Notes: generated by a model from the sequence alone, not told the origin. Numbered from the stretch's first letter, positions 29,159-37,672 are shown. The stretch is 64,000 nucleotides of DNA from Sphingobacterium sp. SGG-5 (GCF_011043525.1 NZ_JAAKGO010000003.1:186001-250000), one strand, 5' to 3'. A program made the numbers and translations.

Positions 29159-30943
29159 ATGATGAAAAAAATAAATGTTTTTAAGTTCCTTATTATAATT
29201 TGCTGTACATTTTTCCTAAATACGGCCTTTAGTCAACGATTTAATCCCTTTCCGGAAAGTGTGGGTACGGTTGTGTTCGAATCAGAAGAAGATCCTATCG
29301 TTAAAAAAGTGGCCTCACCCAGTATTGTCATCTTATCCAATGGAGACTATTTGGTTTCGCATGATTTTGACCGGGGTACAAGTGTGCATGTTTCCAAAGA
29401 TAGAGGCAAAACATGGAACCTTCTTTCTCGTGTAGCCCCTTTGATCTGGGCCAATATCTTCGAGCATAATGGCGATGTCTATCTTATGGGTACCTCCAAG
29501 GGGTGGGGCAATATTGTCATTTATCGATCCACTAATCAGGGTAAGACTTGGTCTGAACCAAAGGATGAGTTTACAGGGATATTAGCTAAGGGTATGTTTC
29601 ATACCGGACCCGTGCCTATTGTTAAACATAAGGGAAAGATATGGAGAGCCTATGAGGAGGCTTTTGATGCCAAAAACCGACGGGATTTTCATGCTTTTGC
29701 GATTTGTGCGGATGAAGATGCGGACTTACTACAGGCATCGAGCTGGAAAAGAACGACCAGTATCCGCTTTGATGAGAAGTGGATAAATGCCAAACGACCA
29801 AACTGGCTAGAAGGGAATCTGGTTGTTACGCCAGAAGGAAAATTGGTAGACTTTATCCGATTGGAGACCTGGGCAGGTAAAGGTGTTAATTATACCATTG
29901 AAGGAGCTGCAAAAGGTAAGCCCCGGAATGAAATTGCGGGCCTCATCGATGTCGATGAGGAGCATATGAAGATGATTTTCAAGAATGAAAAGCGAAATTT
30001 TGTGCATTTTCCCGGTGCCGAGACTAAGTTTACCATTCGCTACGATTCCCTATCAAAACAGTATTGGACAATCACCAATAAAATTTCGTCGTTTCGAAAT
30101 ACGAATGGGAGAACACATGATGGCAACTGGCACCAACGGAATGTGTTAGTATTGATGAGTTCGAGTGATCTGATGAATTGGACAATTAAGAAAAAAATAT
30201 TGAAGTGGGGAGAAGGGATGCATCTCCGGACGTGGGATACTTTTGGCTTCCAGTATGTCGATTGGGTATTTGATAGCAATGATATTGCTTTTGTCAGTCG
30301 GACTTCTTGGTACGGTTTCCGTTACCATGATGCGAATATGATTACTTTCCATCGGATTTCCGATTTCAGGAAAAGCAATACGAATATGGAGCCGGAAGAT
30401 TTGAGAAAATATACGAAGCACCCTGTTTTGGTCGCTATACCTCAGGCGAACTTAAAGAAAGACCGTTCTAAAATAGGGGATTTTGATATTGTGACAAGGC
30501 TGGGTAAAGGTTTGGTACAGAATGCCCGTGGCGAATTGAAGTTTGCAACGAAAGATAAGCCTGCAAAAAATGAGAAGCAAGCCTTAGCTTTGGGACGGTA
30601 TTTTGATGTTGAGATTAGGAATAGCAAGATGAAGAATTTTTCGGTAGAGGCGTTGACCTATACGCCGGTAACAAATAGCGGGAATATGAAGATTAAATGG
30701 ACTTATAGTACCAATGGCTTGTTGTTTGATCCGATTACGCGGTACCTGCTGAATGTGGAGAACCGGGTTACGGATACGTCTCCCGAAGAAGAAAGGACTT
30801 TATATCTGCAGGTGTATAGGCCGCTGAATAGTGTATCAGCGCAGGAAGGTATTGTTCTGCGTTGTTATATCGTCGGAGGGAGCGAAGAGGATGTTATGTT
30901 TAATTTTATGGATCAAATTGTTATTGGAGGGAGAAAACTATGA
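29159..30943 (+). CDS. Sialidase-like beta-propeller protein with C-terminal beta-sandwich (copy B)
   Basis: 594 residues with a signal peptide ending TAFSQ; unlike copy A there is no lipobox, so this copy is probably soluble. It has one clear Asp box (SKDRGKTW) and a second STNQGKTW. Blocks AKRPNWLEGN, FPGAETKFTIRYD and SRTSWYGFRYHDANMITFHR match copy A. The sialidase RIP motif is again missing (VASPSIVILS). The C-terminal domain has IKWTYSTNGLLFDPI and VLRCYIVGGSEED. Its stop overlaps the start of the esterase gene by 4 bp, so the two are translationally coupled. Confidence 0.85.
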   Translation: MMKKINVFKFLIIICCTFFLNTAFSQRFNPFPESVGTVVFESEEDPIVKKVASPSIVILSNGDYLVSHDFDRGTSVHVSKDRGKTWNLLSRVAPLIWANIFEHNGDVYLMGTSKGWGNIVIYRSTNQGKTWSEPKDEFTGILAKGMFHTGPVPIVKHKGKIWRAYEEAFDAKNRRDFHAFAICADEDADLLQASSWKRTTSIRFDEKWINAKRPNWLEGNLVVTPEGKLVDFIRLETWAGKGVNYTIEGAAKGKPRNEIAGLIDVDEEHMKMIFKNEKRNFVHFPGAETKFTIRYDSLSKQYWTITNKISSFRNTNGRTHDGNWHQRNVLVLMSSSDLMNWTIKKKILKWGEGMHLRTWDTFGFQYVDWVFDSNDIAFVSRTSWYGFRYHDANMITFHRISDFRKSNTNMEPEDLRKYTKHPVLVAIPQANLKKDRSKIGDFDIVTRLGKGLVQNARGELKFATKDKPAKNEKQALALGRYFDVEIRNSKMKNFSVEALTYTPVTNSGNMKIKWTYSTNGLLFDPITRYLLNVENRVTDTSPEEERTLYLQVYRPLNSVSAQEGIVLRCYIVGGSEEDVMFNFMDQIVIGGRKL

Positions 30944-33075
30944 TGAAGCGTGTCATTTTAGGAGTACTATTTTTATGTGTTGTATTTGGACAGGTCTTTG
31001 CACAGGTCACATTCCCATCTATATTTTCGGATGGAATGGTATTGCAACAACAAACCGATGTTCAGATTTGGGGTTGGGCTAAAAGCAAGTTGGTAACGAT
31101 TTCCACTTCGTGGAATAAGAAAACATATCAAGTCCCTGTAAATGCTGATGGATCGTGGAGGACGAAGGTAGCTACCACTAAGGCTGGTGGGCCCTATACT
31201 ATGGAATTAAAGGATGATAAAAGTTCTTTGGTGCTATCGGATATTCTGTTGGGCGAAGTCTGGCTGGCTTCCGGTCAATCCAATATGGAAATGCCATTAA
31301 AGGGCTTCAAAAATCAGCCTGTAACAGGCTCCGAAGAGATCGTTTCGAATTCAGAAAATTCAAGCATACGCTTTTTTAATGTGAAGAATAAAAGTTGGGC
31401 AAAACCATTGGATGATGTGGAGGGCGAATGGTTGTCGGCATCTCCGGCAACAACCTCCAACTTTAGTGCAACCGCCTATTTTTTTGCTAAAGAGTTACAT
31501 GAAAAAATGAATGTTCCGGTAGCTATTGTCCAATCCGACTGGGGAGGAACTTTGGTGCAAGCATGGATGAGCGGTGATGCACTAAAGGCTTTTCCTCAAG
31601 TGAATGTGAAAACATCTGCGGATTCAATGTATTCCAATAAAAATGAATCTACGGGATTGTATAATGCCATGATCCATCCTATAGTTGGTTATGGAATAAA
31701 AGGAGCTATCTGGTATCAAGGCGAACAGAATAGACATGAACCAGAGTTATATAGCAAACTCTTCCCAGCCATGGTAAAGCAGTGGAGGACAGAGTGGAAT
31801 GTAGGCGATTTTCCATTCTATTACGTACAAATAGCGCCGTATATCTTCCGAACACCTGATAAGCTGTCTACCAAATTAGCCCAATTGAGACCTTATGTTC
31901 CGTATCTGCGGGAGGCGCAAATGCAGGCAGAAAATGTGATTCCAAATTCTGGAATGGCAGTATTGATGGATGTCAGTTCGCAGTTTACCATACATCCACC
32001 CGATAAACAATCCGTAGGAAAGCGCTTGTCATACCAAGCGCTGAACAAAAGCTACGACTTCAAGGATGTGGCTTACGCCGGACCGGTGTACAAAAAGATG
32101 GAAGTGAAAGGCCCATCCGCTATCCTCCACTTTGATCATGCAGATGGTTTGTATCTGAAAGATAAAGCATCGGTCAATTTTATCATTGCAGGAGCAGACA
32201 AGGTCTTTTATCCAGCTACCGCGATAATAGAGGGAAAGACCGTCCGTGTAGAATCTGACAAAGTAAAAAATCCGGTTGCCGTGCGGTATGCTTTCGATGC
32301 ATGGGTAATTGGAGATTTATTCAATAAAGAAAATCTTCCGGCATCTTCTTTCAGAACCGATAACTGGGCGATCGGAGAAGCAAAAAACACAGAAATAAAG
32401 GCACCGGTGGAGGACTATGTCGCGCCGAAAACGTCATATAGAAATATAATAGCTATTAAAACGACCGGAAACCAACTACTGGCTTGGCAGTTTGCTCTTC
32501 CCACACAGTCTAATGGTAGGGAAACAACGGCTAATGCCACTGCAGTCCACGCGAATTTAGAAGCTTCGGCGTTGAAAAGAGGACCCGGAGTGACAGTGCA
32601 AGCGGGTAGTGCACGCGGCTTTAATGGACACTTCCCTACGAATAAAGATTTTAAATCGGCAGAAAAATCGGGTGCTTATTATGAGTTCACAGTTAAAGCA
32701 AAACCGGGAGAAAAAGTGTCATTGCATAAATTGGATGCGGTACTGAGAAGACAGAGTGGGTCTGCCTATATCTATCGTTGGGTTTATAGCACGGATGGCA
32801 CTAATTTTAATAAAATCGGTGCCAAAGATATGGAGGTAGCCAGTCTGTCCAATAATGGGGAAAAACAACCCTCCGTAGATCTCTCGGGCTATAAAGACCT
32901 TCAGAAGGTCCCTTCATCGAAGACTATTACGTTGCGTTTATATGCGTGGGGTGGTACCTCAAAAGATAGGAAAACTTCCGCTTTCGGATTCGGGAAGTCC
33001 ACCTCACAGGGGAGTATCGTACTGAACTTAGAAGGGGTCGTAACAGGAGTATCATCAGAAGCCTTGCAGAATTAA
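30940..33075 (+). CDS. Sialate O-acetylesterase-like SGNH esterase with C-terminal beta-sandwich
   Basis: 711 residues with signal peptide VFGQVFAQ and then the usual SIAE N-terminal beta domain (FPSIFSDGMVLQQQTDVQIWGWA). The SGNH nucleophile Ser114 lies in LASGQSNMEMPL; AIWYQGEQNRHEPELY and IHPPDKQSVGKRLSYQAL supply the later blocks, including the catalytic histidine. Family members remove O-acetyl groups from sialic acids or from plant polysaccharides such as xylan and pectin. From about residue 515 an extra domain (ARGFNGH, YRWVYSTDGTNFNKIG, LRLYAWGG) is homologous to the whole 17893 protein. It overlaps the upstream gene by 4 bp. Confidence 0.9.
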   Translation: MMKRVILGVLFLCVVFGQVFAQVTFPSIFSDGMVLQQQTDVQIWGWAKSKLVTISTSWNKKTYQVPVNADGSWRTKVATTKAGGPYTMELKDDKSSLVLSDILLGEVWLASGQSNMEMPLKGFKNQPVTGSEEIVSNSENSSIRFFNVKNKSWAKPLDDVEGEWLSASPATTSNFSATAYFFAKELHEKMNVPVAIVQSDWGGTLVQAWMSGDALKAFPQVNVKTSADSMYSNKNESTGLYNAMIHPIVGYGIKGAIWYQGEQNRHEPELYSKLFPAMVKQWRTEWNVGDFPFYYVQIAPYIFRTPDKLSTKLAQLRPYVPYLREAQMQAENVIPNSGMAVLMDVSSQFTIHPPDKQSVGKRLSYQALNKSYDFKDVAYAGPVYKKMEVKGPSAILHFDHADGLYLKDKASVNFIIAGADKVFYPATAIIEGKTVRVESDKVKNPVAVRYAFDAWVIGDLFNKENLPASSFRTDNWAIGEAKNTEIKAPVEDYVAPKTSYRNIIAIKTTGNQLLAWQFALPTQSNGRETTANATAVHANLEASALKRGPGVTVQAGSARGFNGHFPTNKDFKSAEKSGAYYEFTVKAKPGEKVSLHKLDAVLRRQSGSAYIYRWVYSTDGTNFNKIGAKDMEVASLSNNGEKQPSVDLSGYKDLQKVPSSKTITLRLYAWGGTSKDRKTSAFGFGKSTSQGSIVLNLEGVVTGVSSEALQN

Positions 33076-33098
33076 TTTAATTGGAAATAAATAAAGCG

Positions 33099-35063
33099 AT
33101 GAAATACGGTATAACACACATCATTGTCTGTGTAATATTTCTCATTAGTGGTCAAGCTCTCGGGCAAGCGTCTGGAAATAAACTGGTCAGTGGGCAGAGC
33201 ATTCCGAATGGAAGTGCGCCAGGAGCAGGTTTTTTCTGCATGCCTTCCTATCAAGCTGGTATCATGGGGTTGGCCGATGCTAATGACGACGGTGTATCCG
33301 ATTTATGGATACAAAGTACCAATCATTCGGCAAGAGGCGTGTTTTTATACCTCTTTAAAACGTATGCAGATGATGGTACGCCGGTTTTTGCCGAACCTAT
33401 AAAAATTAAGGCACCATTTGATGATAAAGGAAAAAATCAAGGCACTATTTTTCAGGATGCTGATGGAAGCATATATGGGATATGGCGTTTTGGCGCTACG
33501 TTGCAGTGGAGCGTGTTCGATAGATCCCAACAGGCTTTTCAACCTTTTTCCAATAGAACGATTACCGGTTTGCCTGCCCGTATATCGGACTGGAACTTAC
33601 TGAATAACGGTGGAAGCACTTTCTTTGTATTTGGGGTACGCGACAAAGGTGTATTTGGACCAAACACCCCTTGGCCTCGTGTGGTTTCTTATAGCCCGGA
33701 GGGTTTCTGGCCTTATCCTATCGTCCAGGTCGGACTGTCCGGATATCATGCGGAAAGTTGGAAAGATGCAAAAATTGAAGCTACACCGCTGACGGATTTG
33801 GATCAGACGTCTTATACATTACGAAGCCTGAGTATGATGCAACAAAAAAAACAGTCATTTGTGTTAGCTGGTTCTCGTTTGGGCAATATGATTGTTTATC
33901 CTTTGCAGGGCAATTTTTCGTTGGGTGAGAAAAAATATATAGCGGATGTGGAAGGTAATTTAATGCGTCATCCCTCTGTGCAAAATTCGGTGTGCTATTT
34001 TGAAGGAACGGACGGCCGTTCGGGTATTATCGCGCAAGGAGAAGGCGGGATATTTTTCTATAAAGATCGGTTTGAAACCAGTAAGAACGGTAACTTGGTG
34101 TTTGAAAGTCCGGTACCGTTGCTACAAGAAAATCCAGACTTATTCGGAGGCTCACTCGTGATCCCCAATTTGGTGGATTGGGACGGTGACGGCATGTTGG
34201 ATATCATTTCGGGAAGTTCAGCAGGATACATCGAGTTTTTCAAAAATGCAGGAACGAATGAAACTCCTCGATTTCAAAACCCTGTTCGCCTGACAGCATC
34301 AGGGCAGGAAATACATATACAGGCAGGATACCGTGGCAGTATTCAGGGACCGCAGGAAGCCCGTTGGGGGTACACCTCTCCAAACGTTACCGATTGGAAC
34401 GGAGATGGATTGCCGGATATTGTGCTGGGAGATATTAGGGGTGTTTTTACGGTGTATCTCAATGCCGGAACCAAGACCACCCCGGAACTTAAAGCACCTA
34501 AACCTATTTATCACATGGGATTGGATATGTTTGGTTCGTGGCGGGTGCGGCCGGGTATCGGTACGTTAGGTGGAAAAATGGCATTTATCAATCAGGATTC
34601 AGAGGATGAACTGCATTTGTATTGGCAGATTGATGATTATAATGTATTGGACGGCGGAAAGCTGCGATTGGAAGACGGTTCCCCTATCAAAGGTGCGAGA
34701 TTGCCAGCAGGTGCTGTTGGTCGGACAAAGATCGAAATTGTGGATTGGGACGGCGATGGTATCAAAGACCTTGTGCTCGGTACGTATGGAAAGCAATCTA
34801 TTCCCGAACCAAAAAATGGTTATCCATTCCATTTTCCAAAAAGAGGGTCTACACCATTGTTCTTAAAAAATGTCGGCACAGAAGAAAATCCGATATTTGC
34901 TTATCCAAAACCGATTATGTTTAAAGGAAAGCATATTCTGCACGGGGGGCATGAATGCGGTGTCGCTGTCGGGCATCTCGGATCGGGTAACACCTTGAAT
35001 ATGATTGTTGGAGAGGAAAATGGAAGATTTGTCTTCTATGAGCGAAAAGACTTAAGTTGGTAG
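33099..35063 (+). CDS. Secreted FG-GAP/VCBS beta-propeller protein (copy B)
   Basis: About 654 residues, signal peptide ending ALGQA. It is a paralogue of the 27159 protein along its whole length: VSGQSIPNGSAPGAGF, GTIFQDADGSIYGIWRFG, RGSIQGPQEARWGYTSPNVTDW, DWDGDGMLDIISGSSAG, DWNGDGLPDIVLGDIRG and the ending HGGHECGVAVGHLGSGNTLN. The start is set at ATG 33099 (MKYGITHIIV); the ATG at 33081 would add six residues before the signal peptide. Together with copy A it suggests duplication of a sialidase-like plus FG-GAP unit inside the locus. No activity can be assigned. Confidence 0.82.
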   Translation: MKYGITHIIVCVIFLISGQALGQASGNKLVSGQSIPNGSAPGAGFFCMPSYQAGIMGLADANDDGVSDLWIQSTNHSARGVFLYLFKTYADDGTPVFAEPIKIKAPFDDKGKNQGTIFQDADGSIYGIWRFGATLQWSVFDRSQQAFQPFSNRTITGLPARISDWNLLNNGGSTFFVFGVRDKGVFGPNTPWPRVVSYSPEGFWPYPIVQVGLSGYHAESWKDAKIEATPLTDLDQTSYTLRSLSMMQQKKQSFVLAGSRLGNMIVYPLQGNFSLGEKKYIADVEGNLMRHPSVQNSVCYFEGTDGRSGIIAQGEGGIFFYKDRFETSKNGNLVFESPVPLLQENPDLFGGSLVIPNLVDWDGDGMLDIISGSSAGYIEFFKNAGTNETPRFQNPVRLTASGQEIHIQAGYRGSIQGPQEARWGYTSPNVTDWNGDGLPDIVLGDIRGVFTVYLNAGTKTTPELKAPKPIYHMGLDMFGSWRVRPGIGTLGGKMAFINQDSEDELHLYWQIDDYNVLDGGKLRLEDGSPIKGARLPAGAVGRTKIEIVDWDGDGIKDLVLGTYGKQSIPEPKNGYPFHFPKRGSTPLFLKNVGTEENPIFAYPKPIMFKGKHILHGGHECGVAVGHLGSGNTLNMIVGEENGRFVFYERKDLSW

Positions 35064-35112
35064 TAAACTGGGTAGTAATCTAAAATAAATAACAGATAAA
35101 TCAATAAAAAAC

Positions 35113-37095
35113 ATGTATATAAAAAACTCCTTTTCAGCCGTTTTACTCCTGTTAAACATCGGCTTATGTGCTCAAACCTCTACACAAAATACAGATGACT
35201 TACAGTTTTTAAAATACAATAATCCCGACTTGGTAGTCGACCTGGGTGTCGGTCTATGGGCATGGCCGTTGCCGATCGATTATGATAACGATGGGGATAT
35301 GGATTTGGTCGTATCCAGCCAAGGTAGACCATTTAACGGCGTCTATCTGTTTGAGAATACCTCGGGCGATGAAAAGCCTGTATTTGCCAAACCGAAATGG
35401 TTGCATAAGTCGGTAAAGGACATTCAGCTTACCTATCACAACGACCAGCCTGTATTTAGCGGTCCGGGGGTGATATACACCGATTTCCTGAAAAGCTATA
35501 CCAAAAAGAAGAAAAAAGTCTTTGATATTGATATTATTAAGAAAGAAATCAATGGACGTAGTCGATTTAATCAATGGAAGCATGTGGATTATGACAATGA
35601 TGGAGATTTGGATGTCATTGTAGGCATCGATGAATGGGGGGATTATGGCTGGGATAATGCATTCAACAGTCATGGGCAGTGGACGATGGGGCCCTTGCAC
35701 GGTTATGTGTATCTTATTGAGAACGTGGATGGCGAGTACGTTAACAGAGGACGGTTGAAAGACCAATATGGAAAAACAATTGATGTATATGGTGCGCCTA
35801 CACCCAATATGGCCGATTTTGACGGCGACGGTGATCTGGATTTGATCTGTGGTGAGTTTTTGGATAAATTGATCTATTTTGAAAATATTGGAACACGCGA
35901 GAACCCTATATTTAAGGAAGGGCAATATGTCTATAACAATCAGGGGATTGTGAAAATGGATCTGGAAATGATCATACCCGTTGCAGTCGATTGGAATAAG
36001 GATGGACATGTGGATTTGATCGTAGGTGACGAAGACGGACGGGTAGCATATATTAAGAATACGGGCGAAATCCGCAACGGTATGCCACAATTTGAAAATC
36101 CGTATTACTTTCAGCAGGAAGCGGACAATGTTAAATTTGGTGTTTTGGTCACGCCGGTAAGTGTGGATTGGGATAATGATGGGGATGAAGATCTGATCGT
36201 CGGCAACTCTGCGGGACGCTTTGCTTTTATTGAGAACCTCGGTATATATGACGGTGCTCCGCGTTGGGCGAAACCAAAAACATTGGAAGTGGAAGGTGAA
36301 GAAATTCGGATCATGGCGGGATATAATGGTTCGATACAGGGACCGGCAGAACAAAAATGGGGCTACACGACACTCTCTGTGTCGGATTGGAACAACGATG
36401 GAAAGCTTGACCTGATTGTGAACTCTATTTTTGGTGAAGTCGTATGGTATGAAAACATAGGAACAAAAGAGAAAGCCGTGTTGGCAAAGCCTAAACCGGT
36501 TTTGGTGGACTGGAAAAGTACCGATGTGCCCAAACCGTTTTGGGTATGGTGGACCCCTAAGCCATCAAGTTTGGTGACGCAATGGCGTACGACACCGTTT
36601 ACCATGGATTGGAACAAAGATGGATGGAATGATCTGATCATGATGGATACAGCGGGCTATCTGGTTTATTTTGAACGGGATGCGAAGAGTGTGGGTAAAT
36701 TGCTGAAAGAGCCACAGCGGATTTTTTATTCGGTTAACGAATCGGCTTTTGATCAAAAGCATGCTGTAGTAGACAGTTTAGCGGGGCTATTGCGGCTAAA
36801 TGCCAAGCAGCATGGACAGAGCGGAAGACGTAAGTTTACGATAGGTGACTGGAACGGTGATGGTAAAAATGATATTATTGTGAATAGTAAGAACGCAACA
36901 GTACTGGAATTTGTACGGGCGAAGAAAGGGCTTAACTACTATCAAAATCAGGATCCTGTGGCCGCGTTGGTGCTTGCTGGACATGATACCAGTCCGACAT
37001 TGGTCAATTGGCATAATTCCAAATATAAGGATCTCCTGATAGGTGCGGAAGATGGCCATTTTTATTATCTTAAGAATCCTAAAAACAACGAATAG
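35113..37095 (+). CDS. Secreted FG-GAP/VCBS beta-propeller protein (divergent, calcium-loop rich)
   Basis: 660 residues, signal peptide ending GLCAQ. It has at least eight clear calcium-binding loops of the DxDxDGxxD type: DYDNDGDMDLVV, DYDNDGDLDVIVG, DFDGDGDLDLICG, DWNKDGHVDLIVG, DWDNDGDEDLIVG, DWNNDGKLDLIV, DWNKDGWNDLIM and DWNGDGKNDIIV. The block NGSIQGPAEQKWGYTTLSVSDW relates it to the other two FG-GAP proteins of the locus, but it is more distant. It is the last gene of the glycan locus; the stop codon touches the repeat array that follows. Function unknown, likely an extracellular or surface carbohydrate-active or binding propeller. Confidence 0.82.
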   Translation: MYIKNSFSAVLLLLNIGLCAQTSTQNTDDLQFLKYNNPDLVVDLGVGLWAWPLPIDYDNDGDMDLVVSSQGRPFNGVYLFENTSGDEKPVFAKPKWLHKSVKDIQLTYHNDQPVFSGPGVIYTDFLKSYTKKKKKVFDIDIIKKEINGRSRFNQWKHVDYDNDGDLDVIVGIDEWGDYGWDNAFNSHGQWTMGPLHGYVYLIENVDGEYVNRGRLKDQYGKTIDVYGAPTPNMADFDGDGDLDLICGEFLDKLIYFENIGTRENPIFKEGQYVYNNQGIVKMDLEMIIPVAVDWNKDGHVDLIVGDEDGRVAYIKNTGEIRNGMPQFENPYYFQQEADNVKFGVLVTPVSVDWDNDGDEDLIVGNSAGRFAFIENLGIYDGAPRWAKPKTLEVEGEEIRIMAGYNGSIQGPAEQKWGYTTLSVSDWNNDGKLDLIVNSIFGEVVWYENIGTKEKAVLAKPKPVLVDWKSTDVPKPFWVWWTPKPSSLVTQWRTTPFTMDWNKDGWNDLIMMDTAGYLVYFERDAKSVGKLLKEPQRIFYSVNESAFDQKHAVVDSLAGLLRLNAKQHGQSGRRKFTIGDWNGDGKNDIIVNSKNATVLEFVRAKKGLNYYQNQDPVAALVLAGHDTSPTLVNWHNSKYKDLLIGAEDGHFYYLKNPKNNE

Positions 37096-37096
37096 A

Positions 37097-37369
37097 TGGA
37101 ATTATCCCGAGGTATTGGCGAAATTCTCTAAGGGGTTAGCAAAACACCCCTAAGGGTTTTCAAAACCTTCCGGTTGCGACGCCGGATTCGCCAGAGGGTG
37201 TTGGAATTTCCTTGGGGGATCGGCAAAACCCTCCTAAGGGGTTTGGAAATCTCCCGAGTGCCCCGCAAGATTCTCCAAATGGTGTTGGAGTTCCCCCGAA
37301 GGACCATCAAAATCCCCCTAAGGGTTTTCGGAAATTCCCGAGGGGACAACAAAATTCCCCTCGGTTTTG
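37097..37369. repeat. Array of about thirteen 21-bp quasi-palindromic repeats
   Basis: From just after the last stop of the glycan locus the sequence repeats with a 21-bp period (42 bp between the best matching units). Clear units begin at 37203, 37245, 37287 and 37330, each with GGAA followed by a C-run, a short A/G-rich middle and a G-run. The intermediate units read CAAAACCCTCCTAAGGGGTTT or similar. Each unit is close to an inverted repeat (AAAAyCCCCTAAGGGGTTTT). Open frames on both strands across this array are a side effect of the period being a multiple of three. The last two units form the terminator. Confidence 0.8.
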
Positions 37370-37375
37370 TTTTTT
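37338..37375 (+). terminator. Intrinsic terminator of the glycan locus
   Basis: CCGAGGGG (37338-37345) and CCCCTCGG (37357-37364) form a perfect 8-bp GC-rich stem with an 11-base loop, followed by TTTTGTTTTTT. It is built from the last units of the 21-bp array and ends the 17893-37095 operon. Confidence 0.9.
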
Positions 37376-37470
37376 GTGTAAAACCGGAAGGATAAACATA
37401 AAAAACTCTGTTTAAATATAATTAAATCCTGTTTATTTGTTGTTTAGATCGAATTTTTACGGCAAAAAAG

Positions 37471-37528
37471 GGGTAAAATCCTGCCAAAATGATTTTTGTG
37501 CTTCCCGAATTTTGGCAGGATTTTACCC
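37471..37528. repeat. Perfect 20-bp inverted repeat with 18-base loop
   Basis: The left arm at 37471-37490 (GGGTAAAATCCTGCCA...) and the right arm at 37509-37528 are exact reverse complements over 20 bp, separated by 18 bases. There is no T-run after it on the plus strand. On the minus strand the hairpin is followed by CTTTTTT, so it could stop transcription entering from the right, or act as a protein-binding or RNA element. It lies 46 bp before the regulatory box of the ECF sigma gene. Confidence 0.85.
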
Positions 37529-37574
37529 TATATATATCCAAACAATTTTGTAGGACTCTATATAGATTTTTGAC

Positions 37575-37636
37575 AATATGTTGGATGTTTTTGATAAATG
37601 ATGAGATGAAGATTGTAGATAGATTTTCTATCTTTG
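37575..37636 (+). promoter_or_regulatory. Control region of the orphan ECF sigma gene: 25-bp box plus -7 element
   Basis: The 25-bp box at 37575-37599 is identical to that at 17773-17797 and is again followed after exactly 29 bp by a -7 element, here TATCTTTG (37629-37636). GTAGAT (37615-37620) and further scattered bases between box and -7 element are also shared. The predicted transcript starts near 37643, about 30 bases before the TTG start codon. Confidence 0.75.
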
Positions 37637-37672
37637 GGATATATCTTCGTACGATAATAAACCTGTATTCTA

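Noticed and set aside
25321-33075. Reading the locus as a plain sialic-acid use cluster
   Set aside because: The sialidase-like proteins lack the RIP motif, no N-acetylmannosamine epimerase/kinase or glucosamine deaminase genes are present, and the kinase and isomerase are of other families.
35254-36354. A 366-codon open frame on the minus strand
   Set aside because: It is antisense to the FG-GAP protein gene. The long opening comes from the repeated Asp/Asn/Gly codons of the calcium loops, and the translation (Ile/His/Phe-rich) resembles no protein.
37128-37415. Open frames on both strands across the 21-bp repeat array
   Set aside because: A period of 42 bp keeps all frames open. The translated 14-residue repeats differ freely, there is no signal or ribosome site, and the region forms a terminator.
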